DNA of 5,008 bases from Caulobacteraceae bacterium (GTDB lineage: Bacteria > Pseudomonadota > Alphaproteobacteria > Caulobacterales > Caulobacteraceae), in the NCBI GenBank assembly GCA_003161535.1, contig PMOM01000064.1:1-5008 (forward strand), written 5' to 3'. Below, piece by piece: positions 1-5,008 of this stretch (position 1 is the first letter of the stretch; every line of letters starts with the position of its first letter). A program made the translations under genes and the position numbers. Below the pieces are notes generated by a model. The model saw nothing but the letters and a program-made list of their open reading frames with translations. It searched no databases and was not told the origin of the DNA.

Positions 1-489
1 GCCGCCCTCTATCCCGACATCCGCCTGGTCGCCGGCCTGACCCAGGAGGCGCTGACGCCGGCCGCCATCTTCTCCTTCAGCTCGACGGCCTACAATTTCG
101 GCGCCGGCCTGACCGCGCCGATCTTTCACGGCGGGTCCCTGCGCGCCGACAAGCGCGCCGCCCAGGCCCAGGCGCGCGCCTCCCTGGCGCAATATCGCCA
201 GACGGTGCTCACCGCCTTCGTGCAGGTCTCCGACGTGCTCTCCGCCTTGGCTGAGGACGATGAGCGCCTGGCCGACCTGACGCGCGCCGAAACCGTGGCC
301 AGCGCCAACCTCGCCGATGCCAGGACCGCCTACCGCCTGGGCGGCGGCGCCTTCGCCGATGTGGTCACCGCCCAGCGCCAGCTCAACCGCGCCCGTCTGG
401 CCCGCGTCGACGCCGCCGGCCAGCGCCTGGCCGATATCGTCGCCCTCTACGCCGCCACGGCCAGCGACTGGCGGGCCGCTTCTGGCTGA
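1..489 (+). CDS. Outer-membrane efflux channel, TolC/NodT family (C-terminal part, 5' end outside window)
   Basis: This is the last 162 residues of an outer-membrane factor, read in frame 1 from the left edge to a TGA. Such proteins form trimeric channels that carry substrates from an RND- or MFS-type pump across the outer membrane. The fragment shows a typical second OEP repeat: a beta-strand-like stretch with 'FSFSS' and 'YNFGAGLTAPIF' (residues 24-42), then 'HGGSLRADKRAAQAQA' leading into a long Ala/Gln-rich helix (about 50-85), and a last hairpin with the signature 'YRLGGGAFADVVTAQRQL' (111-128) followed by a helix ending near 'LYAATASDW'. The usual Gly-rich 'LGGGW' end is replaced by 'ATASDW'. 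Full members are about 450-490 aa, so roughly two thirds is missing. An RND/MFP pump pair would be expected to the left. The family is clear; the substrate is unknown. Confidence 0.93.
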   Translation, partial: AALYPDIRLVAGLTQEALTPAAIFSFSSTAYNFGAGLTAPIFHGGSLRADKRAAQAQARASLAQYRQTVLTAFVQVSDVLSALAEDDERLADLTRAETVASANLADARTAYRLGGGAFADVVTAQRQLNRARLARVDAAGQRLADIVALYAATASDWRAASG

Positions 490-575
490 TCGCCCGCATC
501 CAATCGCCCGCTCGGCGGCGATGAGGGGGTGAGGGGCGGCGCCGCCGCCAGGTCTTTTGCAAGGGAGCGTCGTCG

Positions 576-1076
576 ATGGACTATTATTGGGGATTCTGGT
601 GGCTGATCTTCCCGGTGGGCTTCTTCGTCTTCCGCGCCTGGGATCGCTGGCTAAGCTATCAACGCAGCCGCCATGCCCTGGAGATCATGAAGCACTACGC
701 CGCCCAGGGTAAGGATCCACCGCCCGAACTGGTGGCCCAGGTTCAGGACGACGCCTATGGCTACTATGGCTATCGCGGCCTGTGGGGGCGCCGGCGCTAT
801 TGGCGAGGCGACCGGCCGTGGGATGGCGGCCCGGCGCCCGATCCGGTCCATCCGGCCAGCCCGCTCGGCCCGCCCGTCTGGCGCGGGCGATCCTATTGGG
901 ATTGGCGCGCCGCCCTGGTGCTGGGCGCCATCGCCGCCGCGTTCTGGATCGCCTCGGAATATGGCTATGTGCCGCAAGCCGATGGCGCGTTTCGCTTCGT
1001 GGCCGTCATTCTGACCGCCGTCGCCGTCGCCAATCTGGCGCTCGCCCTGATCTTCTCGCGCCCCCGCGACAGATGA
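576..1076 (+). CDS. Membrane protein of unknown function, three predicted helices, first gene of an ECF sigma unit
   Basis: I do not recognise a named family for this 166-aa protein. The ATG is supported by a strong Shine-Dalgarno AAGGGAG (561-567) 8 nt upstream. A very aromatic hydrophobic segment at residues 5-21 (WGFWWLIFPVGFFVF) begins the protein, and two further helices are predicted at about 112-130 and 141-160. Between them is a hydrophilic linker with a helical part ending in 'AAQGKDPPPEL' (42-52), then a Tyr/Trp/Arg-rich patch (60-82) and a Pro-rich stretch. The 'ALE-x-hydrophobic-Lys ... QGKDPP-EL' pattern resembles small membrane proteins I recall beside ECF sigma factors in alphaproteobacteria, but I cannot confirm a family. 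Its TGA overlaps the ATG of the sigma factor gene (ATGA at 1073-1076), so translation of the two is probably coupled. A role as sensor or co-regulator of the sigma factor is inference from position only. Confidence 0.8.
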   Translation: MDYYWGFWWLIFPVGFFVFRAWDRWLSYQRSRHALEIMKHYAAQGKDPPPELVAQVQDDAYGYYGYRGLWGRRRYWRGDRPWDGGPAPDPVHPASPLGPPVWRGRSYWDWRAALVLGAIAAAFWIASEYGYVPQADGAFRFVAVILTAVAVANLALALIFSRPRDR

Positions 1077-1681
1077 CGGCGGCCGTCCACGCCGGGTGGG
1101 CGGACCCGCTCGCCTGGCCCTGGTTTGCGAGCCGGATCGTCGCCGCCCAGCCTCCGCCCCCGGCGGTTTCGACAGACTCCGCCCTCGTGGCCGCCGCCGC
1201 GGCCGGCTCGTCGGACGCCTTCGCCCGCCTGGTGGAGCGGCACCAGCAAGGCCTGCGGGCCTTCCTGCGCCGCGTCTGCCGTGACTGGGCGCTGGCCGAC
1301 GACCTGGCCCAGGAAACCTTCCTCGCCGCCTGGTCGCGCTTGGGCGGTCTGTCCTCCGACGCCAATGTCGGCGCCTGGCTGTGCGGCATCGGCTACCGCA
1401 AGCATCTCACCCACCAGCGCGGCGCTAGTCGCTCGGCGCGCCGGGAGGCCGACTGGCGGCAAGTCGCCCCGAGCGATGCGGGTCCAGACCTCGATGATCG
1501 CCTCACCCTGGACTCGGTGATGGCCGATCTGCCGGCCGAGCAGCGGGCCTGCGTCGCTCTGTGCCTGGCGGCCGAGTTCAGCCACGCCGAGGCCGCCGCC
1601 GCGCTCGGCCTGCCGCTCGGAACGGTGAAGTCCCACGTGGCGCGCGGCCGGGCGCGCCTTTTGTCCGCCTTAGGAGGATGA
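1073..1681 (+). CDS. RNA polymerase ECF-family sigma-70 factor
   Basis: This is a 202-aa extracytoplasmic-function sigma factor, which directs core RNA polymerase to an alternative set of promoters. Region 2 spans about residues 48-90 and contains the core-binding/-10 melting pattern 'DDLAQETFLAAW' (76-87). Region 4 spans about 146-200, with 'LPAEQRACVALCL' and the helix-turn-helix 'LGLPLGTVKSHVARGRARL' that reads the -35 element. Region 3 is absent, as expected for this class. The chosen ATG overlaps the stop of the upstream membrane gene and has no good Shine-Dalgarno of its own, which fits translational coupling. It leaves an unusual Trp/Pro-rich N-terminal leader of about 35 residues before region 2, so a later start such as GTG at 1187 cannot be excluded. 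The 99-aa membrane protein 3 nt downstream is the likely antagonist. The function call is secure; signal, subgroup and target genes are not visible. Confidence 0.93.
   Translation: MTAAVHAGWADPLAWPWFASRIVAAQPPPPAVSTDSALVAAAAAGSSDAFARLVERHQQGLRAFLRRVCRDWALADDLAQETFLAAWSRLGGLSSDANVGAWLCGIGYRKHLTHQRGASRSARREADWRQVAPSDAGPDLDDRLTLDSVMADLPAEQRACVALCLAAEFSHAEAAAALGLPLGTVKSHVARGRARLLSALGG
1672..1677 (+). promoter_or_regulatory. Shine-Dalgarno of the anti-sigma candidate, inside the sigma gene's last codons
   Basis: AGGAGG lies within the final codons of the sigma factor gene and 7 nt before the ATG at 1685. It is a consensus ribosome-binding site, fixes the downstream start, and makes coupled translation of sigma factor and partner likely. 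The ATG at 1678 that abuts it is not a usable start, because that frame stops after seven codons. Confidence 0.75.
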
Positions 1682-1684
1682 CCG

Positions 1685-1984
1685 ATGACCCCTTCCGATG
1701 ATCGCCTCAAGGCCCTCTTCGCCGCCGATCTGCCGCCGGCGCGGGATCCGGCCTTCCAGGCCAATGTGCTGGCGGCCCTGGTCCGCCGCCGCTTCCTCGG
1801 CGAGCTTGGCCTGATTTCCGCCGCCAGCGCGTTAGGCGCTGTGGCCCTGGGCGTGGTCTGGCCGACGTTGGGGCCGGTGCTCGGAAGACTGGGCCAGGAC
1901 CTGGCCCCGGCGGCCATCGCCCTGGCGGTCGCCGTTTCCATCCTGGCCCTCGCCTCCGGACGGAGCCCCGGCTTGCCCGCCTGA
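1685..1984 (+). CDS. Small two-helix membrane protein, candidate anti-sigma factor
   Basis: This 99-aa protein has a soluble N-terminal part of about 40 residues ('SDDRLKALFAADLPPARDPAF', then an Arg cluster RRR at 34-36), a first predicted membrane helix at about 41-59 and a second at about 73-90, and a short tail. Arg at both ends suggests N-in/C-in topology with a small periplasmic loop. It starts 3 nt after the sigma factor stop, in the same frame, with AGGAGG at 1672-1677. The 'ARDPAF' pattern after a charged N-terminus recalls small membrane proteins encoded just after ECF sigma factors in Caulobacterales, and the arrangement is typical of an anti-sigma factor that holds the sigma at the inner membrane. 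It contains no Cys and no His, so it is not a zinc-binding (ZAS) anti-sigma. The coding call is firm; the anti-sigma role is inferred from position and topology. Confidence 0.8.
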   Translation: MTPSDDRLKALFAADLPPARDPAFQANVLAALVRRRFLGELGLISAASALGAVALGVVWPTLGPVLGRLGQDLAPAAIALAVAVSILALASGRSPGLPA

Positions 1985-2093
1985 CCGGCGGCTCCCGCTC
2001 GGCGCCTCCAACAGGCCCGATGGGTTTGGCGGCGGCGCGAAATGATCTAGGCGTGCGCGGCTCGCTCGCGGTCAGACGCAGGGATGGTCTTTC

Positions 2094-2930
2094 ATGTCGC
2101 CGGTGGTGATCGCCTTGGTGCTGGGCTCGGCCCTGCTGCACGCCGCCTGGAACGCCATCCTGCGCGGCGGCGCGGACCGCTTCTGGTCGATCGTGGTGAT
2201 GAGCATGGCGTCCGCCGCGGCGGCGCTGCCCCTGGCCCTGCTGCTGCCGGCGCCGCTTCGCGCCTGCTGGCCCTACATCGCCGTCTCGGCCTGCCTGCAG
2301 ATCGGCTACTGCCTGTTCCTCGCCCGCGCGTACCGCGACGGGGACCTGGCCCAGGTCTATCCCATCGCCCGGGGGACCTCGCCTCTGCTGGTGACGCTTG
2401 GCGCGGCGGTGGCCGCGGGCGAGCGGTTGACGCCACTTGTGTTGCTGGGCGTGGCCTTCGTCAGCGCGGGGATCATCGCCCTGTCGCTGGAGCGCGGTCC
2501 GCCAAGATCGAAATCCAGCCTGTGGGCCATCGCCACGGGGGTATTCATTGCCGGCTACACGCTCACCGACGGCCTGGGCGCCCGCCTCTCCGGCCATGCG
2601 CCATCCTACGCCGCCTGGCTGTTTGTCCTGCAAGGCGCGCCGATGCCGCTGATCTGGCTGGCCGCGCGGGGTCGCCTGACCATCCGCCTGGGCGATGGCG
2701 AAACCCTCAAGGCCATCGTTGGCGGCCTTCTTTCCACGCTGGCCTACGGGGTGATCATCTGGGCGCTGACGCTGGGGCCCATGGGCCGGGTCTCCGCCCT
2801 GCGTGAAACCAGCATCCTGTTCGCCACCGTGCTGGGCGTCGCCTTCCTCGGCGAGCGCCTGACCGTCAGACGGGCCGCCTCGGCCGTCATGGTGGCGGCC
2901 GGCGCGATCATCCTTTCTGCGGGGGCCTGA
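2094..2930 (+). CDS. EamA/DMT-superfamily membrane transporter
   Basis: This 278-aa inner-membrane protein belongs to the drug/metabolite transporter superfamily and consists almost entirely of hydrophobic helices, about ten in all. It shows the two tandem EamA halves: residues 4-131 and about 141-275. Each half ends with the same pattern, a 'GERLT' turn followed by a final helix (GERLT at 109-113 and 253-257), the trace of the internal duplication in this family. Other family-like motifs are 'LLHAAWNAI' in helix 1, 'AYRDGDLAQVYPIARG' (79-94) and 'GRVSALRETS' (231-240). The start ATG at 2094 has AGGGA at 2080-2084 with 9-nt spacing; an ATG at 2084 is in another frame. Length is normal (about 280-300 aa). 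Relatives export metabolites, amino acids or drugs, and the substrate cannot be predicted from the sequence. It is separated by 109 nt from the sigma unit and by 175 nt from the next gene, so it may be transcribed on its own. Confidence 0.93.
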   Translation: MSPVVIALVLGSALLHAAWNAILRGGADRFWSIVVMSMASAAAALPLALLLPAPLRACWPYIAVSACLQIGYCLFLARAYRDGDLAQVYPIARGTSPLLVTLGAAVAAGERLTPLVLLGVAFVSAGIIALSLERGPPRSKSSLWAIATGVFIAGYTLTDGLGARLSGHAPSYAAWLFVLQGAPMPLIWLAARGRLTIRLGDGETLKAIVGGLLSTLAYGVIIWALTLGPMGRVSALRETSILFATVLGVAFLGERLTVRRAASAVMVAAGAIILSAGA

Positions 2931-2985
2931 CGCGACTTTGTCCCCGTCCGCGGCCAATGGCCCCGCGCCACGGCGATGTCTGGCG

Positions 2986-3007
2986 TTCACGCAAGATTCA
3001 TCCTAAT
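2986..3007 (+). promoter_or_regulatory. Possible promoter of the kor operon
   Basis: In the 175-nt gap between the transporter and the KorC-like gene, a patch at about 2986-3028 is clearly richer in A+T than its surroundings. TTCACG (2986-2991) and CCTAAT (3002-3007), 10 nt apart, loosely resemble the short-spaced housekeeping promoter consensus described for Caulobacter (TTGACG, then GCTANA after 10-14 nt). The match is imperfect, and no well-spaced E. coli-type pair was found. A promoter somewhere in this gap is likely; these exact boxes are a guess. Confidence 0.25.
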
Positions 3008-3009
3008 GG

Positions 3010-3020
3010 TGATCAAATCA
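3010..3020 (+). promoter_or_regulatory. Small inverted repeat TGAT-CAA-ATCA, possible operator
   Basis: TGAT and its complement ATCA are separated by 3 nt, at or just after the possible promoter. The half-sites resemble those of FNR/FixK-type regulators (TTGAT-N4-ATCAA), but the spacer is one base short and the left half begins GTGAT. It could be a binding site for another dimeric regulator or chance in an A+T-rich patch. Confidence 0.2.
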
Positions 3021-3032
3021 AAGGTTTCCGGG

Positions 3033-3051
3033 ACGCGGCGCCGCGACGCGG
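3033..3051. repeat. 12-bp perfect GC palindrome with overlapping ACGCGG direct repeats
   Basis: CGCGGCGCCGCG (3034-3045) is a perfect palindrome. ACGCGG occurs at 3033-3038 and again at 3046-3051, 13 nt apart. It lies between the possible promoter and the ribosome-binding site of the KorC-like gene, so it would sit in the 5' leader of the mRNA. No T-run follows, so it is not a rho-independent terminator. The sequence is certain; a function as operator or leader hairpin is not, since such GC palindromes arise easily at this base composition. Confidence 0.45.
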
Positions 3052-3090
3052 CAAGAGACGTCGTCCCGCCAGGTGATCCCCGGGGGGAAG

Positions 3091-3096
3091 AGAGGG
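3091..3096 (+). promoter_or_regulatory. Shine-Dalgarno AGAGGG that decides the KorC-like start
   Basis: This purine-rich site ends 9 nt before TTG at 3106. The longer alternative, GTG at 3073, has no Shine-Dalgarno in front of it, and would translate this site as AAG-AGA-GGG-TTA, using AGA and TTA codons that are rare in such G+C-rich genes. The stretch therefore looks non-coding, and TTG at 3106 is preferred. Confidence 0.6.
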
Positions 3097-3105
3097 TTAG
3101 TCGCG

Positions 3106-4890
3106 TTGGAGCCTACGGATATCGAGGCGCCAGATTACTTCCATAAGGTTGTCGATTGTCAGTGGGCCTGCCCGGCGCACACGCCGGTGCCCGAGTATAT
3201 TCGCCTGATCGCCGAGGGCCGATACACTGACGCGTACATGGTCAACTGGAAGTCGAATGTCTTTCCGGGCATTCTGGGGCGGACCTGCGACCGGCCGTGC
3301 GAGCCGGCGTGCCGGCGCGTGCGCGTCGAGGATGAGCCGGTGGCCATCTGCCGGCTGAAAAGGGTCGCCGCCGACAACAAGGACGATGTCACCGATCGCC
3401 TGCCCAAACCGGCGGCCAAGTCCAATGGCCGGCGCGTCGCCTGCATCGGCGCGGGGCCGGCCACGCTCACCGTGGCCCGCGATCTGGCCCCCATGGGCTA
3501 CGAGGTGGTCATCTACGACGCCGACGCCAAGGCCGGCGGCATGATCCGCAGCCAGATTCCCCGCTTTCGCCTGCCCGAGAGCGTGATCGACGAGGAGGTC
3601 GGCTACATCACCGGCCTTGGCCCCGTCATGCGGCTGGGCGAGCGCGTCGACAGCCTCAAAGCCATTCTGCAAGAGGACTACGACGCCATCTTCGTCGGCA
3701 CCGGCGCGCCGCGCGGGCGCGATCTGGACATTCCAGGCCGCCGCGAGGCCGCCGCCAACATCCACATCGGCATCGACTGGCTCTCCAGCGTCTCCTTCGG
3801 TCACGTCGAGAAAATCGGCAAGCGGGTCATCGTCCTGGGCGGCGGCAACACCGCCATGGACTGCTGCCGCACCTCGCGCCGGCTCGGCGGCGAAGAGGTC
3901 AAGGTCATCGTCCGCTCGGGCTTCGCGGAAATGAAGGCGTCTCCCTGGGAAAAGGAGGACGCCATGCACGAGGATATCCCCATCCTCAACTTCCTGGTCC
4001 CCAAGGCCTTCACCCACCAGGCCGGGCGCCTGACCGGCGTGAACTTCGAAAAGGTGGAGGCTGTGGTCGACGACCAGGGCCGCCGGCGCCTCGTTCCCAC
4101 TGGCGAGGCCGATATTCACCATGCCTGCGACGACGTGCTGCTGGCCGTCGGCCAGGAAAACGCCTTCCCGTGGATCGAGCGCGATATCGGCATCGATTTC
4201 GACGAATGGAACATGCCCAAGGTCAGCGAGGTGAGTTTCGCCTCCACCAACCCCAAGGTCTTCTTCGGCGGCGACGCGGCCTTTGGCCCCAAGAACATCA
4301 TCTGGGCGGTGGCGCACGGCCACGACGCGGCCATTTCCATCCACAAGTTCTGCCAGGGCGAAGATGTCACGGCGCGTCCCGATCCCGGCGTCACCCTGGT
4401 CAGCCAGAAGATGGGCATCCACGAGTGGAGCTATGACAACGACGTTTCAAACGCGGTGCGCAACCGCGTGCCCTTGCGCGACAAGCGCGAGGCGCTCGGC
4501 AACGTCAAGCTCGAGGTGGAACTGGGTTTCGACGAAAAGGTCGGCTACGACGAGGCGCGCCGCTGCCTCAACTGCGACATGGAGACGGTGTTCGCCGAGC
4601 CTCTGTGCATCGAGTGCGACGCCTGCGTCGACATCTGCCCGATGGATTGCATCACCTTCACCGAAAATGGCCCCGAGGCCGAGCTGCGCGAGCGCCTGAG
4701 CGCGCCGGCGCTTAACCTCACCCAGGACCTCTATGTTTCCCTGCCTCTGAAGACCTCGCGAATCATGGTCAAGGACGAGGATGTCTGTCTGCACTGCGGC
4801 CTGTGCGCCGAGCGCTGTCCGACGGGGGCGTGGGATATGCGCAAGTTCCTCCTCGAAATGACCACGGCGGAGGGGTTATGCAGCAGATAG
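3106..4890 (+). CDS. korC: GltD-like NAD(P)/FAD iron-sulfur flavoprotein, KorC-type partner of 2-oxoacid oxidoreductase
   Basis: This 594-aa protein (605 aa if started at GTG 3073) combines a glutamate-synthase-small-subunit-like flavoprotein with a ferredoxin tail. The N-terminal iron-sulfur domain (about 15-105) has Cys at 18, 22, 61, 65, 69 and 82. The FAD site follows with 'GAGPAT' (115-120), the NAD(P) site with 'GGGNTAMD' (245-252), and the closing FAD motif 'FFGGDAAFGP' (386-395). After 'RCLNC' (486-490) come two CxxCxxCxxxCP [4Fe-4S] motifs, at Cys 501/504/507/511 and Cys 561/564/567/571. It is longer than GltD (about 470 aa) because of this tail. It overlaps the korA-like gene by 13 nt, and no GltB precedes it, so it is not an ordinary glutamate synthase subunit. 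A KorC flavoprotein of this design is known from the 2-oxoglutarate:NADP+ oxidoreductase (KorABC) of Azoarcus evansii. By analogy it would move electrons between KorAB and NAD(P) in the cytoplasm. The domain call is secure; the exact substrate and cofactor are inferred. Confidence 0.85.
   Translation: MEPTDIEAPDYFHKVVDCQWACPAHTPVPEYIRLIAEGRYTDAYMVNWKSNVFPGILGRTCDRPCEPACRRVRVEDEPVAICRLKRVAADNKDDVTDRLPKPAAKSNGRRVACIGAGPATLTVARDLAPMGYEVVIYDADAKAGGMIRSQIPRFRLPESVIDEEVGYITGLGPVMRLGERVDSLKAILQEDYDAIFVGTGAPRGRDLDIPGRREAAANIHIGIDWLSSVSFGHVEKIGKRVIVLGGGNTAMDCCRTSRRLGGEEVKVIVRSGFAEMKASPWEKEDAMHEDIPILNFLVPKAFTHQAGRLTGVNFEKVEAVVDDQGRRRLVPTGEADIHHACDDVLLAVGQENAFPWIERDIGIDFDEWNMPKVSEVSFASTNPKVFFGGDAAFGPKNIIWAVAHGHDAAISIHKFCQGEDVTARPDPGVTLVSQKMGIHEWSYDNDVSNAVRNRVPLRDKREALGNVKLEVELGFDEKVGYDEARRCLNCDMETVFAEPLCIECDACVDICPMDCITFTENGPEAELRERLSAPALNLTQDLYVSLPLKTSRIMVKDEDVCLHCGLCAERCPTGAWDMRKFLLEMTTAEGLCSR
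4869..4873 (+). promoter_or_regulatory. Shine-Dalgarno GGAGG of the korA-like gene
   Basis: GGAGG, extended to GGAGGGG, lies within the last codons of the KorC-like gene and 4 nt before ATG 4878. The spacing is a little short but the match is strong, and no better in-frame start is near. Together with the overlap it supports coupled translation. Confidence 0.6.
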
Positions 4891-5008
4891 TGCAACCTTC
4901 CGTACTCGGAGCAAGCTTCACGCCGCTCAAGGCGGTCAACGACTTCGTGGTCAAGTTCGGCAACGTCAACGGCTCCGGATCGGCGAGCGCCAACGCCCTG
5001 TTCGCCAA
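4878..5008 (+). CDS. korA: 2-oxoacid:ferredoxin oxidoreductase, alpha subunit (N-terminal fragment, runs off the window)
   Basis: An ATG at 4878 opens a frame that stays open to the right edge, giving 43 complete codons. It starts inside the end of the KorC-like gene, in a different frame, with a 13-nt overlap. The visible protein begins 'MQQIVQPSVLGASF' and continues with 'AVNDFVVKFGNVNGSGSASA', which matches the start of KorA-type alpha subunits as I remember them ('FVVKF-NVNGSGSASAN'). This opening belongs to the gamma-like domain fused to the alpha subunit. KorA, with a thiamine-diphosphate-binding KorB expected downstream, oxidatively decarboxylates 2-oxoglutarate to succinyl-CoA and passes electrons to a low-potential carrier, here probably the flavoprotein encoded just upstream. 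With only 43 residues the family is likely but the specificity (2-oxoglutarate, pyruvate or branched 2-oxoacids) cannot be read. Confidence 0.75.
   Translation, partial: MQQIVQPSVLGASFTPLKAVNDFVVKFGNVNGSGSASANALFA

Noticed and set aside
514..557. GGCGGCG (514-520) complementary to CGCCGCC (543-549), followed by TCTTTT, resembling a terminator after the efflux gene
   Set aside because: The loop would be over 20 nt, the repeats are trivial GC triplets, and the T-run is only four. Too weak to call.
490..575. Autoregulated ECF promoter in front of the sigma unit
   Set aside because: I looked for an AAC-type -35 with a CGTC/CGTT -10 at 16-17 nt and found no properly spaced pair, although CGTC occurs at 569-575.
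782..1072. Upstream extension of the sigma factor reading frame
   Set aside because: It runs through the coding region of the 166-aa membrane protein, and its product is Arg/Ala/Gly-rich without similarity to sigma factors; ATG 1073 with the ATGA overlap is the better start.
2026..2046. TTGGCG followed by GATCTAG as a promoter for the DMT transporter
   Set aside because: The match to a -35/-10 pair is loose and not better than expected by chance.
2949..2970. Hairpin CGCGG/CCGCG around GGCCAATGGCC after the transporter as a terminator
   Set aside because: The stem needs a bulge and no T-run follows, so it does not support a rho-independent terminator.
1707..2990. Long open frame on the minus strand across the anti-sigma candidate and transporter
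   Set aside because: It lies opposite well-supported + strand genes, its product is low-complexity Arg/Gly/Gln/Pro without any domain, and long antisense frames are normal at this G+C content.
3097..4422. Long open frame on the minus strand opposite the KorC-like gene
   Set aside because: The + strand protein has clear catalytic motifs throughout; the antisense product has none and is rich in Asp/Val/Ala as expected for a shadow frame.

Overview
The window is gene-dense, very G+C-rich DNA with short intergenic gaps, codons biased to G/C in the third position, and every supported gene on the + strand. The protein types (NodT-like outer-membrane efflux channel, small ECF sigma factor with a small membrane partner, KorC/KorA-type 2-oxoacid oxidoreductase) suggest an alphaproteobacterium. 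The small membrane partner resembles proteins I recall from Caulobacterales (Caulobacter/Phenylobacterium-like), but that placement is recollection, not a search.

Layout: (1) 1-489 is the C-terminal third of a TolC/NodT-family outer-membrane efflux protein whose start lies left of the window. (2) 576-1984 is a compact three-gene unit: a 166-aa three-helix membrane protein of unknown function, an ECF sigma factor whose ATG overlaps the previous stop (ATGA), and 3 nt later a 99-aa two-helix protein that is a candidate non-zinc anti-sigma factor. (3) 2094-2930 is a complete EamA/DMT-family transporter. (4) 2931-3105 is the longest non-coding gap. It contains a relatively A+T-rich patch that is the best promoter candidate in the window, plus a GC palindrome. 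(5) 3106-4890 encodes a GltD-like FAD/NAD(P) iron-sulfur flavoprotein with two C-terminal [4Fe-4S] motifs. Its 3' end overlaps by 13 nt the start of a 2-oxoacid:ferredoxin oxidoreductase alpha subunit (korA-like), which runs off the right edge.

How the genes work together: the last two genes very likely form the start of a korCAB-type operon. KorA with a KorB expected downstream would decarboxylate 2-oxoglutarate (or another 2-oxoacid) to the acyl-CoA, and the flavoprotein would link the low-potential electrons to NAD(P). The sigma factor and its membrane neighbours are a plausible envelope-signalling switch whose signal and regulon cannot be read from this window. The efflux channel and DMT transporter look like independent neighbours.

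Nothing here is clearly a new type of system. The points most worth a second look are the cofactor-ligand pattern and start codon of the KorC-like protein, the structured gap before it, and the membrane protein coupled to the ECF sigma factor.
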